From NCBI RefSeq assembly GCF_035306705.1, contig NZ_DATGNO010000111.1, forward strand, positions 1-29,963: a stretch of 29,963 nt of DNA, written 5' to 3'. The DNA is from Xanthomarina sp035306705 (GTDB lineage Bacteria; Bacteroidota; Bacteroidia; Flavobacteriales; Flavobacteriaceae). The notes below the pieces were generated by a model. The model had not been told where the DNA came from. It saw nothing but the letters and a program-made list of their open reading frames with translations, and ran no database searches. The number at the start of each line of letters is the position of its first letter. Positions within the stretch are counted from its first letter, which is position 1. Position numbers and translations under genes: made by a program. Shown piece after piece: positions 14,658 to 23,151 of this stretch.

Positions 14658-16832
14658 TTATAGGTTTTCTTTAATATAGTTAGTCATTTTGGTGTATAAA
14701 TGCAATCGGGTATTTCCACCATAAATACCGTGATTTTTGTCTGGATAAACCATCCATTCAAATTGTTTGTTTGCTTGCACTAAAGCCTCAACCATTCGCA
14801 TGGTGTTTTGTACATGCACATTATCATCTGCCGTTCCATGAATCAACAAAAAGTTTCCTTTTAATTTATCAACATGGTTTATTGGCGAATTATCGTCGTA
14901 TCCACTCGGGTTTTCTTGTGGGGTTGTCATATAACGTTCGGTATAAACCGAATCGTAAAAACGCCAGCTTGTTACCGGTGCTACAGCTATAGCCATTTTA
15001 AAGACATCGTTTCCTTTAAAAAGGGCATTACTACTCATAAATCCGCCGTAACTCCATCCCCAGATTCCTATTCTAGAGGCATCTATATAAGGTAATTTAC
15101 CTAAATACTTTGCAGCGTCGATTTGGTCTTCAACTTCATATTTTCCCAATTCCTTTTGAGTAACTTTCTTGAAATCTGCACCTTTATATCCAGTACCTCT
15201 ACCATCCACACAGGCCACAATATAACCTTCTTGTGCTAGCAATTGGTACCAATAGTCGTTTGCTCCTCCCCAACTGTTTGACACATTTTGAGATCCAGGT
15301 CCAGAATATTGATACATAAATAATGGGTATTCTTTAGTTTCATCAAAATCGACTGGTTTAATGACCCACATGTTTAAGTCGTTTCCATTAATATGTATGG
15401 TACTAAACTCTTTTTTAGACATGTTATAAGCTGCCAATTTCTGCAAAAGCTTATTATTATCCTTGATGTTCTTTATCACATTCCCGGACTTGGCATCGTT
15501 TAAAGTATAGGTTGGAGGTGTTGATGCATTTGAAAACGCATTGATAAAATAAGAAAAATCTGCACTGAAAGAAGCTCTGTTAGATCCTACTCCTTTTGTT
15601 AATTGTTCTTTATCTCTTCCGTTAAGTTTTATGCTATAAACAGCTCTGTTGATAGAACCGTTTTCTGTAGATTGATAAAATATTTTATTCTGTTTTTCGT
15701 CGTAACCATAATAACTGGTTACTTCCCAATTTCCTTTGGTTACCTGGTTCAGCAATTTTCCGTCCTGAGAATAGTGATATATGTGGTTGTAACCATCTTT
15801 TTCGCTGGTCCAAATAAAACTATTGTCTTTTAAAAAGGTTAAATCGTCCGTAACGTCCACATAAGCCTTATCTCTTTCTTCCAGTGCTAATTTTGCAGTA
15901 TGGTTATTGGCGTCTATCAACCATAAATCCAATTCATTTTGGTGTCTGTTTAAGAAATGTGCACTCAAAACATCTGGGTTGTTGGTCCATTTAATTCTTG
16001 GAATATAGAAATCGTTATAGTTTTTATTTACTTTCACTTCAGAAAGCTTATCCGTTTCCACATTGTATAAATGAAGAGATACCAAAGCATTTGGATCTCC
16101 GGCCTTTGGGTATTTAAATACATCTTGGGTTGGATACAATTCGTTTCCATAAATATCCATGGAGAATTCTGGCACTAGGGTTTCGTCAAAACGAATAAAA
16201 GCTATTTTATTACTAGCAGCATTCCATTGAAAGGCTCTAACAAAACCAAATTCTTCTTCATAAACCCAGTCTGTAATACCATTGATGATTTTATTTTTCT
16301 CACCATCAAAAGTTATTTGGGTTGTTTTCCCTGAGCTTAGGTCTTTTACAAACAAGTTGTTGTTATAACCATACGCCATTTTACTTCCGTCTGGGGAAAA
16401 GGTTGGCTCTTGAATTTTTTCCTCAGCAACTAAAGTCAGTTTTTTGGATTTAACATCAAAAATATAATATTTCCCTAAAGAAGAGCGTCTAAAAATTTGT
16501 GTAACATCCGTAGCCAAAAGGATTAGGCTTTCGTCTTCACTAAAAGTATAATTGGTAAAATACGTAATGCCCTCTAAATCGCTAGAATTGACCAAGGTTT
16601 TTACTTTCTTCAAAGTTTTGTAATCATAAACATCTATAGCCGTTACACCTGAACTTCTATCGAAATCAAGAACAGAGTATTGCTGTCCGTTTTTCATAGA
16701 ATGTAAAGCGTCCATACCTTCTGTTCTAAAGGTGCCATTCCAGATTTCTTCTAAAGTAATTTCTTTGTTTTGTGCTGATGTTAAGAGGGTTGCTAAAAAG
16801 CAAAATAAAAGTAGTTGTCTTGAGAGTATCAT
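14658..16832 (-). CDS. Dipeptidyl peptidase IV, S9B family, exported
   Basis: Prolyl-type exopeptidase that removes X-Pro or X-Ala dipeptides from peptide N termini, 724 residues. A signal peptide covers about 1-20 (cleavage near LTSA-QNK). The beta-propeller domain (about 40-480) contains WVYEEE at 190-194; E193 and E194 match the Glu pair of human DPP4 that anchors the substrate amino group. The alpha/beta-hydrolase domain (about 490-724) has the nucleophile S594 in GWSYGG, D669 in HGTADDNVH and H701 in DKNHGIYGG. Y509 in YQYSGPGSQ matches the oxyanion Tyr. All key residues are present. First gene of the operon with three POT transporters, so dipeptides released in the periplasm or outside can be imported directly. 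Endopeptidase or tripeptidyl activity cannot be excluded. Confidence 0.95.
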   Translation of the reverse strand: MILSRQLLLFCFLATLLTSAQNKEITLEEIWNGTFRTEGMDALHSMKNGQQYSVLDFDRSSGVTAIDVYDYKTLKKVKTLVNSSDLEGITYFTNYTFSEDESLILLATDVTQIFRRSSLGKYYIFDVKSKKLTLVAEEKIQEPTFSPDGSKMAYGYNNNLFVKDLSSGKTTQITFDGEKNKIINGITDWVYEEEFGFVRAFQWNAASNKIAFIRFDETLVPEFSMDIYGNELYPTQDVFKYPKAGDPNALVSLHLYNVETDKLSEVKVNKNYNDFYIPRIKWTNNPDVLSAHFLNRHQNELDLWLIDANNHTAKLALEERDKAYVDVTDDLTFLKDNSFIWTSEKDGYNHIYHYSQDGKLLNQVTKGNWEVTSYYGYDEKQNKIFYQSTENGSINRAVYSIKLNGRDKEQLTKGVGSNRASFSADFSYFINAFSNASTPPTYTLNDAKSGNVIKNIKDNNKLLQKLAAYNMSKKEFSTIHINGNDLNMWVIKPVDFDETKEYPLFMYQYSGPGSQNVSNSWGGANDYWYQLLAQEGYIVACVDGRGTGYKGADFKKVTQKELGKYEVEDQIDAAKYLGKLPYIDASRIGIWGWSYGGFMSSNALFKGNDVFKMAIAVAPVTSWRFYDSVYTERYMTTPQENPSGYDDNSPINHVDKLKGNFLLIHGTADDNVHVQNTMRMVEALVQANKQFEWMVYPDKNHGIYGGNTRLHLYTKMTNYIKENL

Positions 16833-16954
16833 TAAAATAGTTATTTGAAAAAAAATATTGTCAAGTTTACTAAAAATTAAGCTAAAAACACTAATTATTA
16901 ACAGTTAAATAGGCTTTTAAAACACAATGCCCACTAAAATAATTACGAGAACAG

Positions 16955-16962
16955 TATCTTTG
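16955..16962 (+). promoter_or_regulatory. Bacteroidota-type -7 element for HMG-CoA reductase
   Basis: TATCTTTG fits TAnnTTTG exactly and lies 18 bp before the ATG at 16981. No good -33 TTTG is seen 19-21 bp upstream. It sits downstream of an in-frame ATG at 16927, so if it is used that ATG cannot be the start. Confidence 0.5.
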
Positions 16963-16980
16963 TGTTTCAATACAAATGCC

Positions 16981-18297
16981 ATGAGCAAATCTATTTCAGG
17001 TTTTTCTAAACTTTCTAAATCCCATAAAATCGATTGGATCGTTGCCACCTATTTCAATAATAACAACGATGCCAAAAATATTATCAAACAATATTGGAAT
17101 TCTAACCTCAAGCTACAACAGCTACACGACGAGTTTATAGAAAATACCATTACCAATTATTATTTGCCTTTTGGGGTGGCGCCAAACTTTTTAATTAATG
17201 GTAAAATGCACGCTATTCCAATGGCTATTGAAGAAAGTTCGGTAGTTGCTGCTGCAAGTAAGGCTGCTAAATTCTGGTCGGAAAGAGGTGGATTTAAAGC
17301 TGAAGTATTATCGACCACAAAAATAGGTCAGGTCCACTTTATGTTTCATGGCGATTTTAAAGTTTTAAATACCTTTTTTGAAACCGTAAAACCGAAACTG
17401 AAGGAAGCCACAAAATCCATAACCAAAAACATGGAGAAACGTGGAGGAGGCATTTTAGATATTGAGTTACGCGATAAAACTGAAAGTATTGAAGGCTATT
17501 TTCAACTGCATGCTACTTTTGAAACCTTGGATGCCATGGGTGCCAATTTTATCAACTCCTGTTTGGAGCAGTTTGCGAAAACTTTCCGGGAAGAAGCGCT
17601 GGATTATGATAGTTTTTCCGAAAAAGAAAAAAATATCGACGTAATCATGAGCATCCTTTCCAATTATGTACCTGATTGTTTGGTACGAGCTGAAGTGAGT
17701 TGTCCGGTTAAAGATTTAACTGAAAACCCTTTGATCAATCCTGAAGAGTTTGCCAATAAATTTATTCAAGCGGTTAGGATTGCCGAAGTAGAGCCTTTTA
17801 GAGCGGTTACGCATAACAAAGGGATTATGAACGGGGTTGATGCCGTAGTTCTTGCCACTGGCAACGACTTTAGAGCTGTTGAGGCTGGAGTTCATGCATA
17901 TGCCTCCAGAAGTGGCAGATACACGAGTCTGACCCACGCAAAAATTGAAGATGGCATCTTTACGTTTTGGATTGAAATCCCTCTAGCTTTAGGAACTGTT
18001 GGCGGCTTAACAAGTTTACATCCTTTGGTCAAGCTGGCCTTGGAATTGTTACACGAACCAACCGCCAGAGAACTCATGCAAATTGTAGCTGTTGCCGGAT
18101 TGGCGCAAAACTTTGCTGCCTTGCGCTCTTTAACAACCACAGGTATTCAAGAAGGCCATATGAAAATGCACTTGATGAATATCTTAAATCAATTTGAAGC
18201 AACAAACGAAGAAAAAGCCATACTCATAGACTATTTCAAAACACATACCGCTTCACATAGCGCTGTGGTGGAAGCCATAAATAAGCTAAGAATTTAG
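16981..18297 (+). CDS. mvaA: Hydroxymethylglutaryl-CoA reductase, class II
   Basis: Interconverts HMG-CoA and mevalonate, the committed step of the mevalonate route to isoprenoids. 438 residues from the ATG at 16981; the frame opens at 16927, but a promoter-like -7 site lies between the two and the extra residues do not look like family sequence. Visible: ENTITNYYLPFGVAPN (dimerisation region, 54-69), catalytic Glu in AIEESSVVAA (E84/E85), DAMGAN in the NAD(P)-binding domain (184-189), K280 and D287 in HNKGIMNGVDAVVLATGND, GTVGG at 338-342, and the proton-donor H393 in QEGHMKMH. The motif set and length fit class II (Pseudomonas mevalonii-type) enzymes, often annotated 'degradative'; beside a GHMP kinase a biosynthetic role is more likely. 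That last point is inference. Confidence 0.94.
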   Translation: MSKSISGFSKLSKSHKIDWIVATYFNNNNDAKNIIKQYWNSNLKLQQLHDEFIENTITNYYLPFGVAPNFLINGKMHAIPMAIEESSVVAAASKAAKFWSERGGFKAEVLSTTKIGQVHFMFHGDFKVLNTFFETVKPKLKEATKSITKNMEKRGGGILDIELRDKTESIEGYFQLHATFETLDAMGANFINSCLEQFAKTFREEALDYDSFSEKEKNIDVIMSILSNYVPDCLVRAEVSCPVKDLTENPLINPEEFANKFIQAVRIAEVEPFRAVTHNKGIMNGVDAVVLATGNDFRAVEAGVHAYASRSGRYTSLTHAKIEDGIFTFWIEIPLALGTVGGLTSLHPLVKLALELLHEPTARELMQIVAVAGLAQNFAALRSLTTTGIQEGHMKMHLMNILNQFEATNEEKAILIDYFKTHTASHSAVVEAINKLRI

Positions 18298-18390
18298 AAG
18301 TTATTAGTTTGTTGGTTATAAATAATTTACCAATACTGAAAGTGAGACCATCTCAACAAATAGATGCTACTCTTAAATAGGAATAATACA

Positions 18391-18418
18391 AACCTTGAAT
18401 TTTGAACCTTGAATTTTA
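18391..18418 (+). repeat. 14-bp tandem duplication in the GHMP kinase leader
   Basis: Two adjacent copies, aaccttgaattttg (18391-18404) and aaccttgaatttta (18405-18418), differing only at the last base and ending 3 bp before the ATG. The duplication fills the ribosome-binding region of the gene. Confidence 0.7.
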
Positions 18419-18421
18419 AAT

Positions 18422-19336
18422 ATGGAACTCGAAACCTATAAGAGTAACGGAAAATTATTGCTCACAGGAGAATATGTAGTTCTTGACGGGGCCTTGTCGT
18501 TGGCTATTCCCACCACATTCGGACAGACTATGAAGGTGTCAAAACTGGATGAATCTAAAATTATCTGGAAGAGTTTCGATGATAAAAACAAGATTTGGTT
18601 GGATGCTGAATTTTCTATTGAAAACAAGGAGATTATCACCGCGTTCACTCCTGAAAATGACACGTCTAAAAGATTATTTGAAATTTTACAAGCGGTTAAA
18701 CTACTCAATCCTGGGTTTTTAAATTCTGGATTTGAAGTTGAAACCAAGCTGACTTTTCCTCAGGATTGGGGACTGGGTTCTTCGTCCACCTTAATAAACA
18801 ATATAGCCAATTGGGCAAAAGTAGATGCTTACAGACTATTGGAACAAACCTTTGGCGGTTCGGGTTACGATATTGCTTGTGCACAATTTAATCAACCTAT
18901 AACCTATCAATTAGGCAACAATAATGAAAAAACGGTTAAAGAAGTTGCTTTTAATCCGTTGTTTAAAGAAGCACTATATTTTGTATACCTAAACAAAAAA
19001 CAAAACAGTAGGGATGGCATTGCACAGTACAAAACTAATGTGGCAGATAAAACAGATGTTATTAAAAAGCTTAGCAACATCACAACCCAGTTAATTTCCT
19101 GTTCTAGTTTAGGCGACTTCAATGTCCTTTTAAACACACACGAACAACTTATTTCAAGAATCATCCATCAAGTACCAGTAAAAGAAAAACTGTTTTCAGA
19201 TTTTAAGGGTTCCATAAAAAGTCTTGGAGCTTGGGGCGGAGATTTTGTTTTGGTGACTTCAGAAGAAAATCCAACAAACTATTTCAGACGTAAAGGATAC
19301 GATACACTTATTCCTTATTCTGAAATGATAAAATAA
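18422..19336 (+). CDS. GYDIA-family GHMP kinase
   Basis: Small-molecule kinase of the GHMP superfamily (galactokinase, homoserine kinase, mevalonate kinase, phosphomevalonate kinase), 304 residues, cytoplasmic. Motif 1 is near the N terminus (GKLLLTGEYVVLDGALSLAIP, about 10-30). The phosphate-binding motif 2 is PQDWGLGSSS at 113-122. The segment GGSGYDIA (145-152), which gives the family its name, carries D150 in the place of the usual SGxD. Motif 3 reads SLGAWGGDF (267-275), where the family normally has GAGGGG. It lies 124 bp after HMG-CoA reductase on the same strand, so a mevalonate-pathway kinase is the natural guess, most likely mevalonate or phosphomevalonate kinase. The substrate is not proven by sequence. 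A terminator follows. Confidence 0.88.
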   Translation: MELETYKSNGKLLLTGEYVVLDGALSLAIPTTFGQTMKVSKLDESKIIWKSFDDKNKIWLDAEFSIENKEIITAFTPENDTSKRLFEILQAVKLLNPGFLNSGFEVETKLTFPQDWGLGSSSTLINNIANWAKVDAYRLLEQTFGGSGYDIACAQFNQPITYQLGNNNEKTVKEVAFNPLFKEALYFVYLNKKQNSRDGIAQYKTNVADKTDVIKKLSNITTQLISCSSLGDFNVLLNTHEQLISRIIHQVPVKEKLFSDFKGSIKSLGAWGGDFVLVTSEENPTNYFRRKGYDTLIPYSEMIK

Positions 19337-19348
19337 TATGATGTCATA

Positions 19349-19380
19349 AAAAAAGCTTCACATGTCTGTGAAGCTTTTTT
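19349..19380. terminator. Bidirectional intrinsic terminator
   Basis: Perfect 14-bp inverted repeat AAAAAAGCTTCACA (19349-19362), loop TGTC, TGTGAAGCTTTTTT (19367-19380). It sits between the convergent GHMP kinase (plus) and PpiD-like (minus) genes, with T-runs on both strands, so it should stop transcription from both sides. Confidence 0.92.
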
Positions 19381-19403
19381 ATATATAACTAAGAAATCAA
19401 TTC

Positions 19404-21530
19404 TTATTGAACTGTATTTGCTCTATTATCTTCAATTTCTGAAGATTCTTTTAAAGCCTCGTAAAGTTTTGTATTCACTTGACCCATTTTAACATTTCCA
19501 ACTTGGTTGGCAAAACCTTGGTAATTGTCCATGTCTTGAGCTGGAGTTCTTTTAGTAACTTGAATCATATACACGCCTTTTTCGCCTTCAATTAATTTAG
19601 AAGTTTCACCTTCTTTTAATCCGAAAGCTGTTCCTACAACAACACCTTCTTTTCCTGCACCAGAAATTGTTGGGTTTTTCATATTGATAGCTAAAGCAGT
19701 TTGAACTGTTTTACTCTCTGCAGCAGCAACATCTTCAACAGTTGTAGCAGAAATTCTATCTTTAATTAATTTGGCTTTTTTCTCTTTTCTAATGGCTGGT
19801 AAAGCTGTTACAGAAGCTTGTTCCGTATTCATTAAACCTTTAGCATTGGAAGCAGTTACTTGAACAACGGCATATCCACCACTTAAATTAAAACGTTTTG
19901 TAGAGCCTACTTTAGTACCATCTTCAAAAGCCCAACGAACCAAAGATCTTTGGTTTCCTAAGCCTGGGATATTTTCATCTAAAAGCTTAATTCCATTTAC
20001 TGGACGTACAGCTAAATCTTTTTCTTTAGCTACAGCTTCGAAATCGCCTTTTTCAATAGCAATTTCAAAATTAGAAGCATTCATAAATACTTGGTTTATA
20101 CTTGTTTCAGATGGTTCGATTTCTCTAGCAATAGTTGCTGTTTTAATAGCACGTTGTTTGTTTTTCTGGCCTTCAATTTCTATAATATGAAATCCAAAAG
20201 CTGTTTGAACCACATCCATATCTCCAACATTGTTTTCGAAAACAAAGTCTCTAAACTGTTCAATCATGGTATTGTAAGAGAAATAATCGTAACTACCTCC
20301 CTTTTCTATACTTCCTTGATCTGAAGAAAAGCTTGTTACAAACTCTCCAAATTTAGATTTGTCCTTTCTTAAAACCGTCAATAAACTATCAGCGGTCTTT
20401 TTAGCATCAACCTCAGTTTGTGTTACTTCTGGCATTGTATTGGCAGCACCAACAAAAGGGATTAATATATGTCTTGCTTTAACCGAATCTGGCATTTGAA
20501 TAGCTGCAATTACTTTCGTTATTTTAAAGTAGTTCTGGTCCTTATATGGTCCGTAAACCTGACCAACGTTTAATTTAGAAATGGTATCTGCAATAGCTGG
20601 AGGTAAATCTGATTTAAACTTAAAACGATCTTCAAATTTAATATCTGAATTTGAATTTACAAAAGCTTTATTGTTTGTTACGTGAGCAAAACCTTTTACG
20701 GTATCATTTCTTTTTGTGGTTTCGTTGTAAACCACTTGATCTTTTAATAATTCTGATAAAGCTTGTTTAATATTGTTTTCATCTTCCACAGAAGCAGCCT
20801 CTCTAAACTCTACATAGCGAATATCTCTAGTAGCATCAACTTCGTATTGCTTTTTGTGTTTTTTAATATAAGCAGCAATTTCAGATTTAGAAACTGATAC
20901 TGTACTATCTGAAATAGACGTATATGGAATTTGAACATATTTAATATCCACAGTCTCACTTTGTAACTGGTGTTCTAATTTTCCTTCAGCTAAAGTACCG
21001 GTCATACCAGCTTTAACCATATTAAAATAGTCATCTTGCAAGGCATTTACTCCAATGCTGTTTTCGTAATCCACCCATTGTTTGTATGCTACAGCCGATG
21101 TTTCCTTTAAATTGGCAATGTATTCATTTAGTTTGTTCTCATCGAAAACGCCTACTTCATTTTGAAATTCTGGACTGTTTGCCAAGTTGGTTCTTAACAA
21201 ATCTCTCATTTGATCTTTTTGAACATCAAGTCCCAATACTTCAAATTGAGATTCTAAAACAGCTTGTCTTACTTCTTGATCCCAAACCATGTTCATGGCT
21301 TGAGTGCTGGTTCCGTTAGGTCCAAGTTGTCTTTGCGCTACCTCCACTTTTTGCATAAACTCTTCACGGGAAATATCTTTTCCGTTAATGGTTGCCACAA
21401 TGTTTTGAGATTTTCCCATCAATGCATCTGTATTTCTAAACAAATCTCCAATTACAAATGAGAATAACGCTAACGCAATCACAATGATTAAAAAAAGTCC
21501 ACGTTGTCTAATTTTATTTAAAACTGCCAT
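19404..21530 (-). CDS. PpiD-like periplasmic peptidyl-prolyl isomerase/foldase
   Basis: Membrane-anchored periplasmic chaperone of the SurA/PpiD type, 708 residues, assisting folding of exported and outer-membrane proteins. One N-terminal signal-anchor (about 11-29, LFLIIVIALALFSFVIG) follows a short basic cytoplasmic end (MAVLNKIRQR). A SurA_N-like helical chaperone region extends to about 225. One clear parvulin domain covers about 350-455 (VKARHILIPF ... FGEFVTSFSSDQGS ... GGSYDYF ... TAFGFHIIEIEGQ). A second, degenerate parvulin-like region lies between about 480 and 690, as in E. coli PpiD where the isomerase domain is poorly active. The ATG at 21530 precedes the basic anchor directly. 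It has its own promoter-like site and ends at a strong terminator, so it may be monocistronic. Confidence 0.92.
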   Translation of the reverse strand: MAVLNKIRQRGLFLIIVIALALFSFVIGDLFRNTDALMGKSQNIVATINGKDISREEFMQKVEVAQRQLGPNGTSTQAMNMVWDQEVRQAVLESQFEVLGLDVQKDQMRDLLRTNLANSPEFQNEVGVFDENKLNEYIANLKETSAVAYKQWVDYENSIGVNALQDDYFNMVKAGMTGTLAEGKLEHQLQSETVDIKYVQIPYTSISDSTVSVSKSEIAAYIKKHKKQYEVDATRDIRYVEFREAASVEDENNIKQALSELLKDQVVYNETTKRNDTVKGFAHVTNNKAFVNSNSDIKFEDRFKFKSDLPPAIADTISKLNVGQVYGPYKDQNYFKITKVIAAIQMPDSVKARHILIPFVGAANTMPEVTQTEVDAKKTADSLLTVLRKDKSKFGEFVTSFSSDQGSIEKGGSYDYFSYNTMIEQFRDFVFENNVGDMDVVQTAFGFHIIEIEGQKNKQRAIKTATIAREIEPSETSINQVFMNASNFEIAIEKGDFEAVAKEKDLAVRPVNGIKLLDENIPGLGNQRSLVRWAFEDGTKVGSTKRFNLSGGYAVVQVTASNAKGLMNTEQASVTALPAIRKEKKAKLIKDRISATTVEDVAAAESKTVQTALAINMKNPTISGAGKEGVVVGTAFGLKEGETSKLIEGEKGVYMIQVTKRTPAQDMDNYQGFANQVGNVKMGQVNTKLYEALKESSEIEDNRANTVQ

Positions 21531-21563
21531 TTTTTATTTCTATAGATTATAAATTATCGAGCG

Positions 21564-21594
21564 CGAAAATACCATTTTCTATTTAATAATAAAA
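21564..21594 (-). promoter_or_regulatory. Probable promoter of the PpiD-like gene
   Basis: On the minus strand: a -33-like TTTT (21591-21594), 19-bp spacer, and TATTTTCG (21564-21571), one mismatch from TAnnTTTG, 33 bp before the ATG at 21530. Each box has one mismatch, so this is only suggestive. Confidence 0.4.
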
Positions 21595-21630
21595 GTAGAA
21601 TTACGCATTAATTATATTAAGATTAGGATT

Positions 21631-22920
21631 TTAATCGACGTCCAGTATTTTCAGTTCCACCAAAACGATTTTTGTATTGGAAACTTCAAGGATATTAAAT
21701 TGAAAGTTATCGATGGTGACTATTTCATTTTGCTGAGGAATTTCTTCGGTAAAGTCAACAATTAAACCTCCAAGGGTTTCATAATTTTCACTTTCAGGTA
21801 AGTTAAGCTTAAAATGTTCGTTTAAATAATCGACTTCCAAACGTGCAGAAAACTTGTATAAATAGTCGTCCAGCTTTTCTTCAATCAAGATCATAGTATC
21901 ATGTTCGTCTTCAATTTCGCCAAAAAGCTCTTCTACAATGTCTTCCACGGTTAAAACGCCCGAGGTGCCACCATATTCGTCCAAAACAATAGCCATACTT
22001 TTTCGTTTTTTTATAAGGATACTTAAAATATCTTTAATCAGCATGGTTTCTGGAACAAATTCTACCGGCACTAAAATAGACTTCAAGGTTTTTGGTTTTT
22101 TAAAAAGCTCGAAAGAATGCACATAACCCAATATATCGTCTATGGTATCTTTATAGATAAGGATTTTAGAAAAGCCTGTTTCGGTAAAAAGCGCATTTAG
22201 GGTTTTAGAACTCTCCGTAACATCTACTGCAGTAATTTCTGTTCTAGGAATCATGACTTCCCTAGCTTTTACTTCTGAAAACTCCAAAGCATTCTGGAAA
22301 ATCTGAATTTCAGAATCCACATCGTCACTTTCTTCCACAGATTCCATTTGTTCACTAATATAGTTGCCTAATTCTACTTTAGAGAATGCCAATTGTATCT
22401 GATCTCCTTCAGTTTTAAAGAATTTTTTCAATACCAAATCTGAAATCCAAATAACAAAATCGGATATAAATGAAAAAAGCAGATAAAACAAATAGGCTGG
22501 AACCGCTAAAAGCTTAAGTAAATAGTTGGCATAGATTTGAAAAAATACTTTTGGAAGAAATTCGGCTGTTATTAAAATGACCAAAGTTGAAATAACAGTT
22601 TGGGTTAGTAAACTGAAATCTATAAGTAAAAAATTAACAATCCTGGAATGGGATGGTAAAAAAGTATGAAACCATGCCACGAGCAAGTTTCCCATAAAAA
22701 GCCCGTAAATAACCAAGGCAATATTGTTACCAATTAACATGGTAGCAATAAATTTAGAAGGTTTTGCTGTAAGTTTTGTTAATACTTTGGCCAAAAGCCC
22801 TTCTTGCTTTTTCTCAATTTCTATATGAATTTTATTGGAAGACACATAAGCAATCTCCATTCCGGAGAAAAAAGCAGAAAGAATTAAGGAAGCTATAATA
22901 ATTATAACATCTGGATCCAT
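21631..22920 (-). CDS. CNNM/CBS-domain membrane protein (CorC/HlyC 'hemolysin' family)
   Basis: Integral membrane protein of the CNNM (DUF21) family, linked to Mg2+/Co2+ efflux or homeostasis, 429 residues. The membrane domain (about 1-195) carries the family pattern SAFFSGMEIAYVSSNK (15-30) and about four hydrophobic segments (5-20, 60-82, 95-120, 135-160). It is followed by a tandem CBS pair (about 215-335; EVMIPRTEITAVD and MAIVLDEYGGTSGVLTVEDIVEELFGEI) that likely senses nucleotides, and a C-terminal CorC_HlyC transporter-associated domain (about 345-428). 'Hemolysin' is a historical label; no toxin function is implied. Flavobacterial GldE is a relative, but no other gliding genes are near, so I do not call it GldE. 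It lies 3 bp after the small membrane protein gene. Confidence 0.9.
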   Translation of the reverse strand: MDPDVIIIIASLILSAFFSGMEIAYVSSNKIHIEIEKKQEGLLAKVLTKLTAKPSKFIATMLIGNNIALVIYGLFMGNLLVAWFHTFLPSHSRIVNFLLIDFSLLTQTVISTLVILITAEFLPKVFFQIYANYLLKLLAVPAYLFYLLFSFISDFVIWISDLVLKKFFKTEGDQIQLAFSKVELGNYISEQMESVEESDDVDSEIQIFQNALEFSEVKAREVMIPRTEITAVDVTESSKTLNALFTETGFSKILIYKDTIDDILGYVHSFELFKKPKTLKSILVPVEFVPETMLIKDILSILIKKRKSMAIVLDEYGGTSGVLTVEDIVEELFGEIEDEHDTMILIEEKLDDYLYKFSARLEVDYLNEHFKLNLPESENYETLGGLIVDFTEEIPQQNEIVTIDNFQFNILEVSNTKIVLVELKILDVD

Positions 22921-22923
22921 GGA

Positions 22924-23115
22924 TTATTTGTCGTCGGTATTTTCAAGTTTTTTATTGAATTTCTTTCTAAAGAAAAACATAAAAAGAGCGGCTGCTGCCA
23001 ACAATAATGAAGCGATATCTAAAGTTCCTTCATTTAAATATGTTGAAACAACATTATAGAAAAAAACAATGGAAAACACTAAATATGCGTATTGAAAAAA
23101 CTTAAATAATTTCAT
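22924..23115 (-). CDS. Small two-TM membrane protein of unknown function
   Basis: A 63-residue protein with two predicted membrane helices (about 8-26 and 34-50), a short connecting loop (STYLNEGTLD) and a basic-then-acidic tail (RKKFNKKLENTDDK). No domain is recognised. It lies 36 bp downstream of lptC and 3 bp upstream of the CNNM/CBS gene, all in one orientation, so co-expression with both is likely. A -7-like TATCTTTA (23139-23146, minus strand) in front of it could give extra transcription. The tight packing and membrane-protein composition make it a credible gene, but I can give no function. Confidence 0.7.
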   Translation of the reverse strand: MKLFKFFQYAYLVFSIVFFYNVVSTYLNEGTLDIASLLLAAAALFMFFFRKKFNKKLENTDDK

Positions 23116-23151
23116 TTTGGTATGTTAAAATTGGTGTGTAAAGATACAGAA

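Noticed and set aside
16833..16926. TTGACA-like box upstream of DPP IV on the minus strand
   Set aside because: Bacteroidota do not use the sigma-70 TTGACA consensus, and no TAnnTTTG is present at a suitable place.
21631..22920. Hemolysin toxin
   Set aside because: The HlyC/CorC name is historical. The domain order (CNNM, CBS pair, CorC_HlyC) indicates an ion-transport-related membrane protein.
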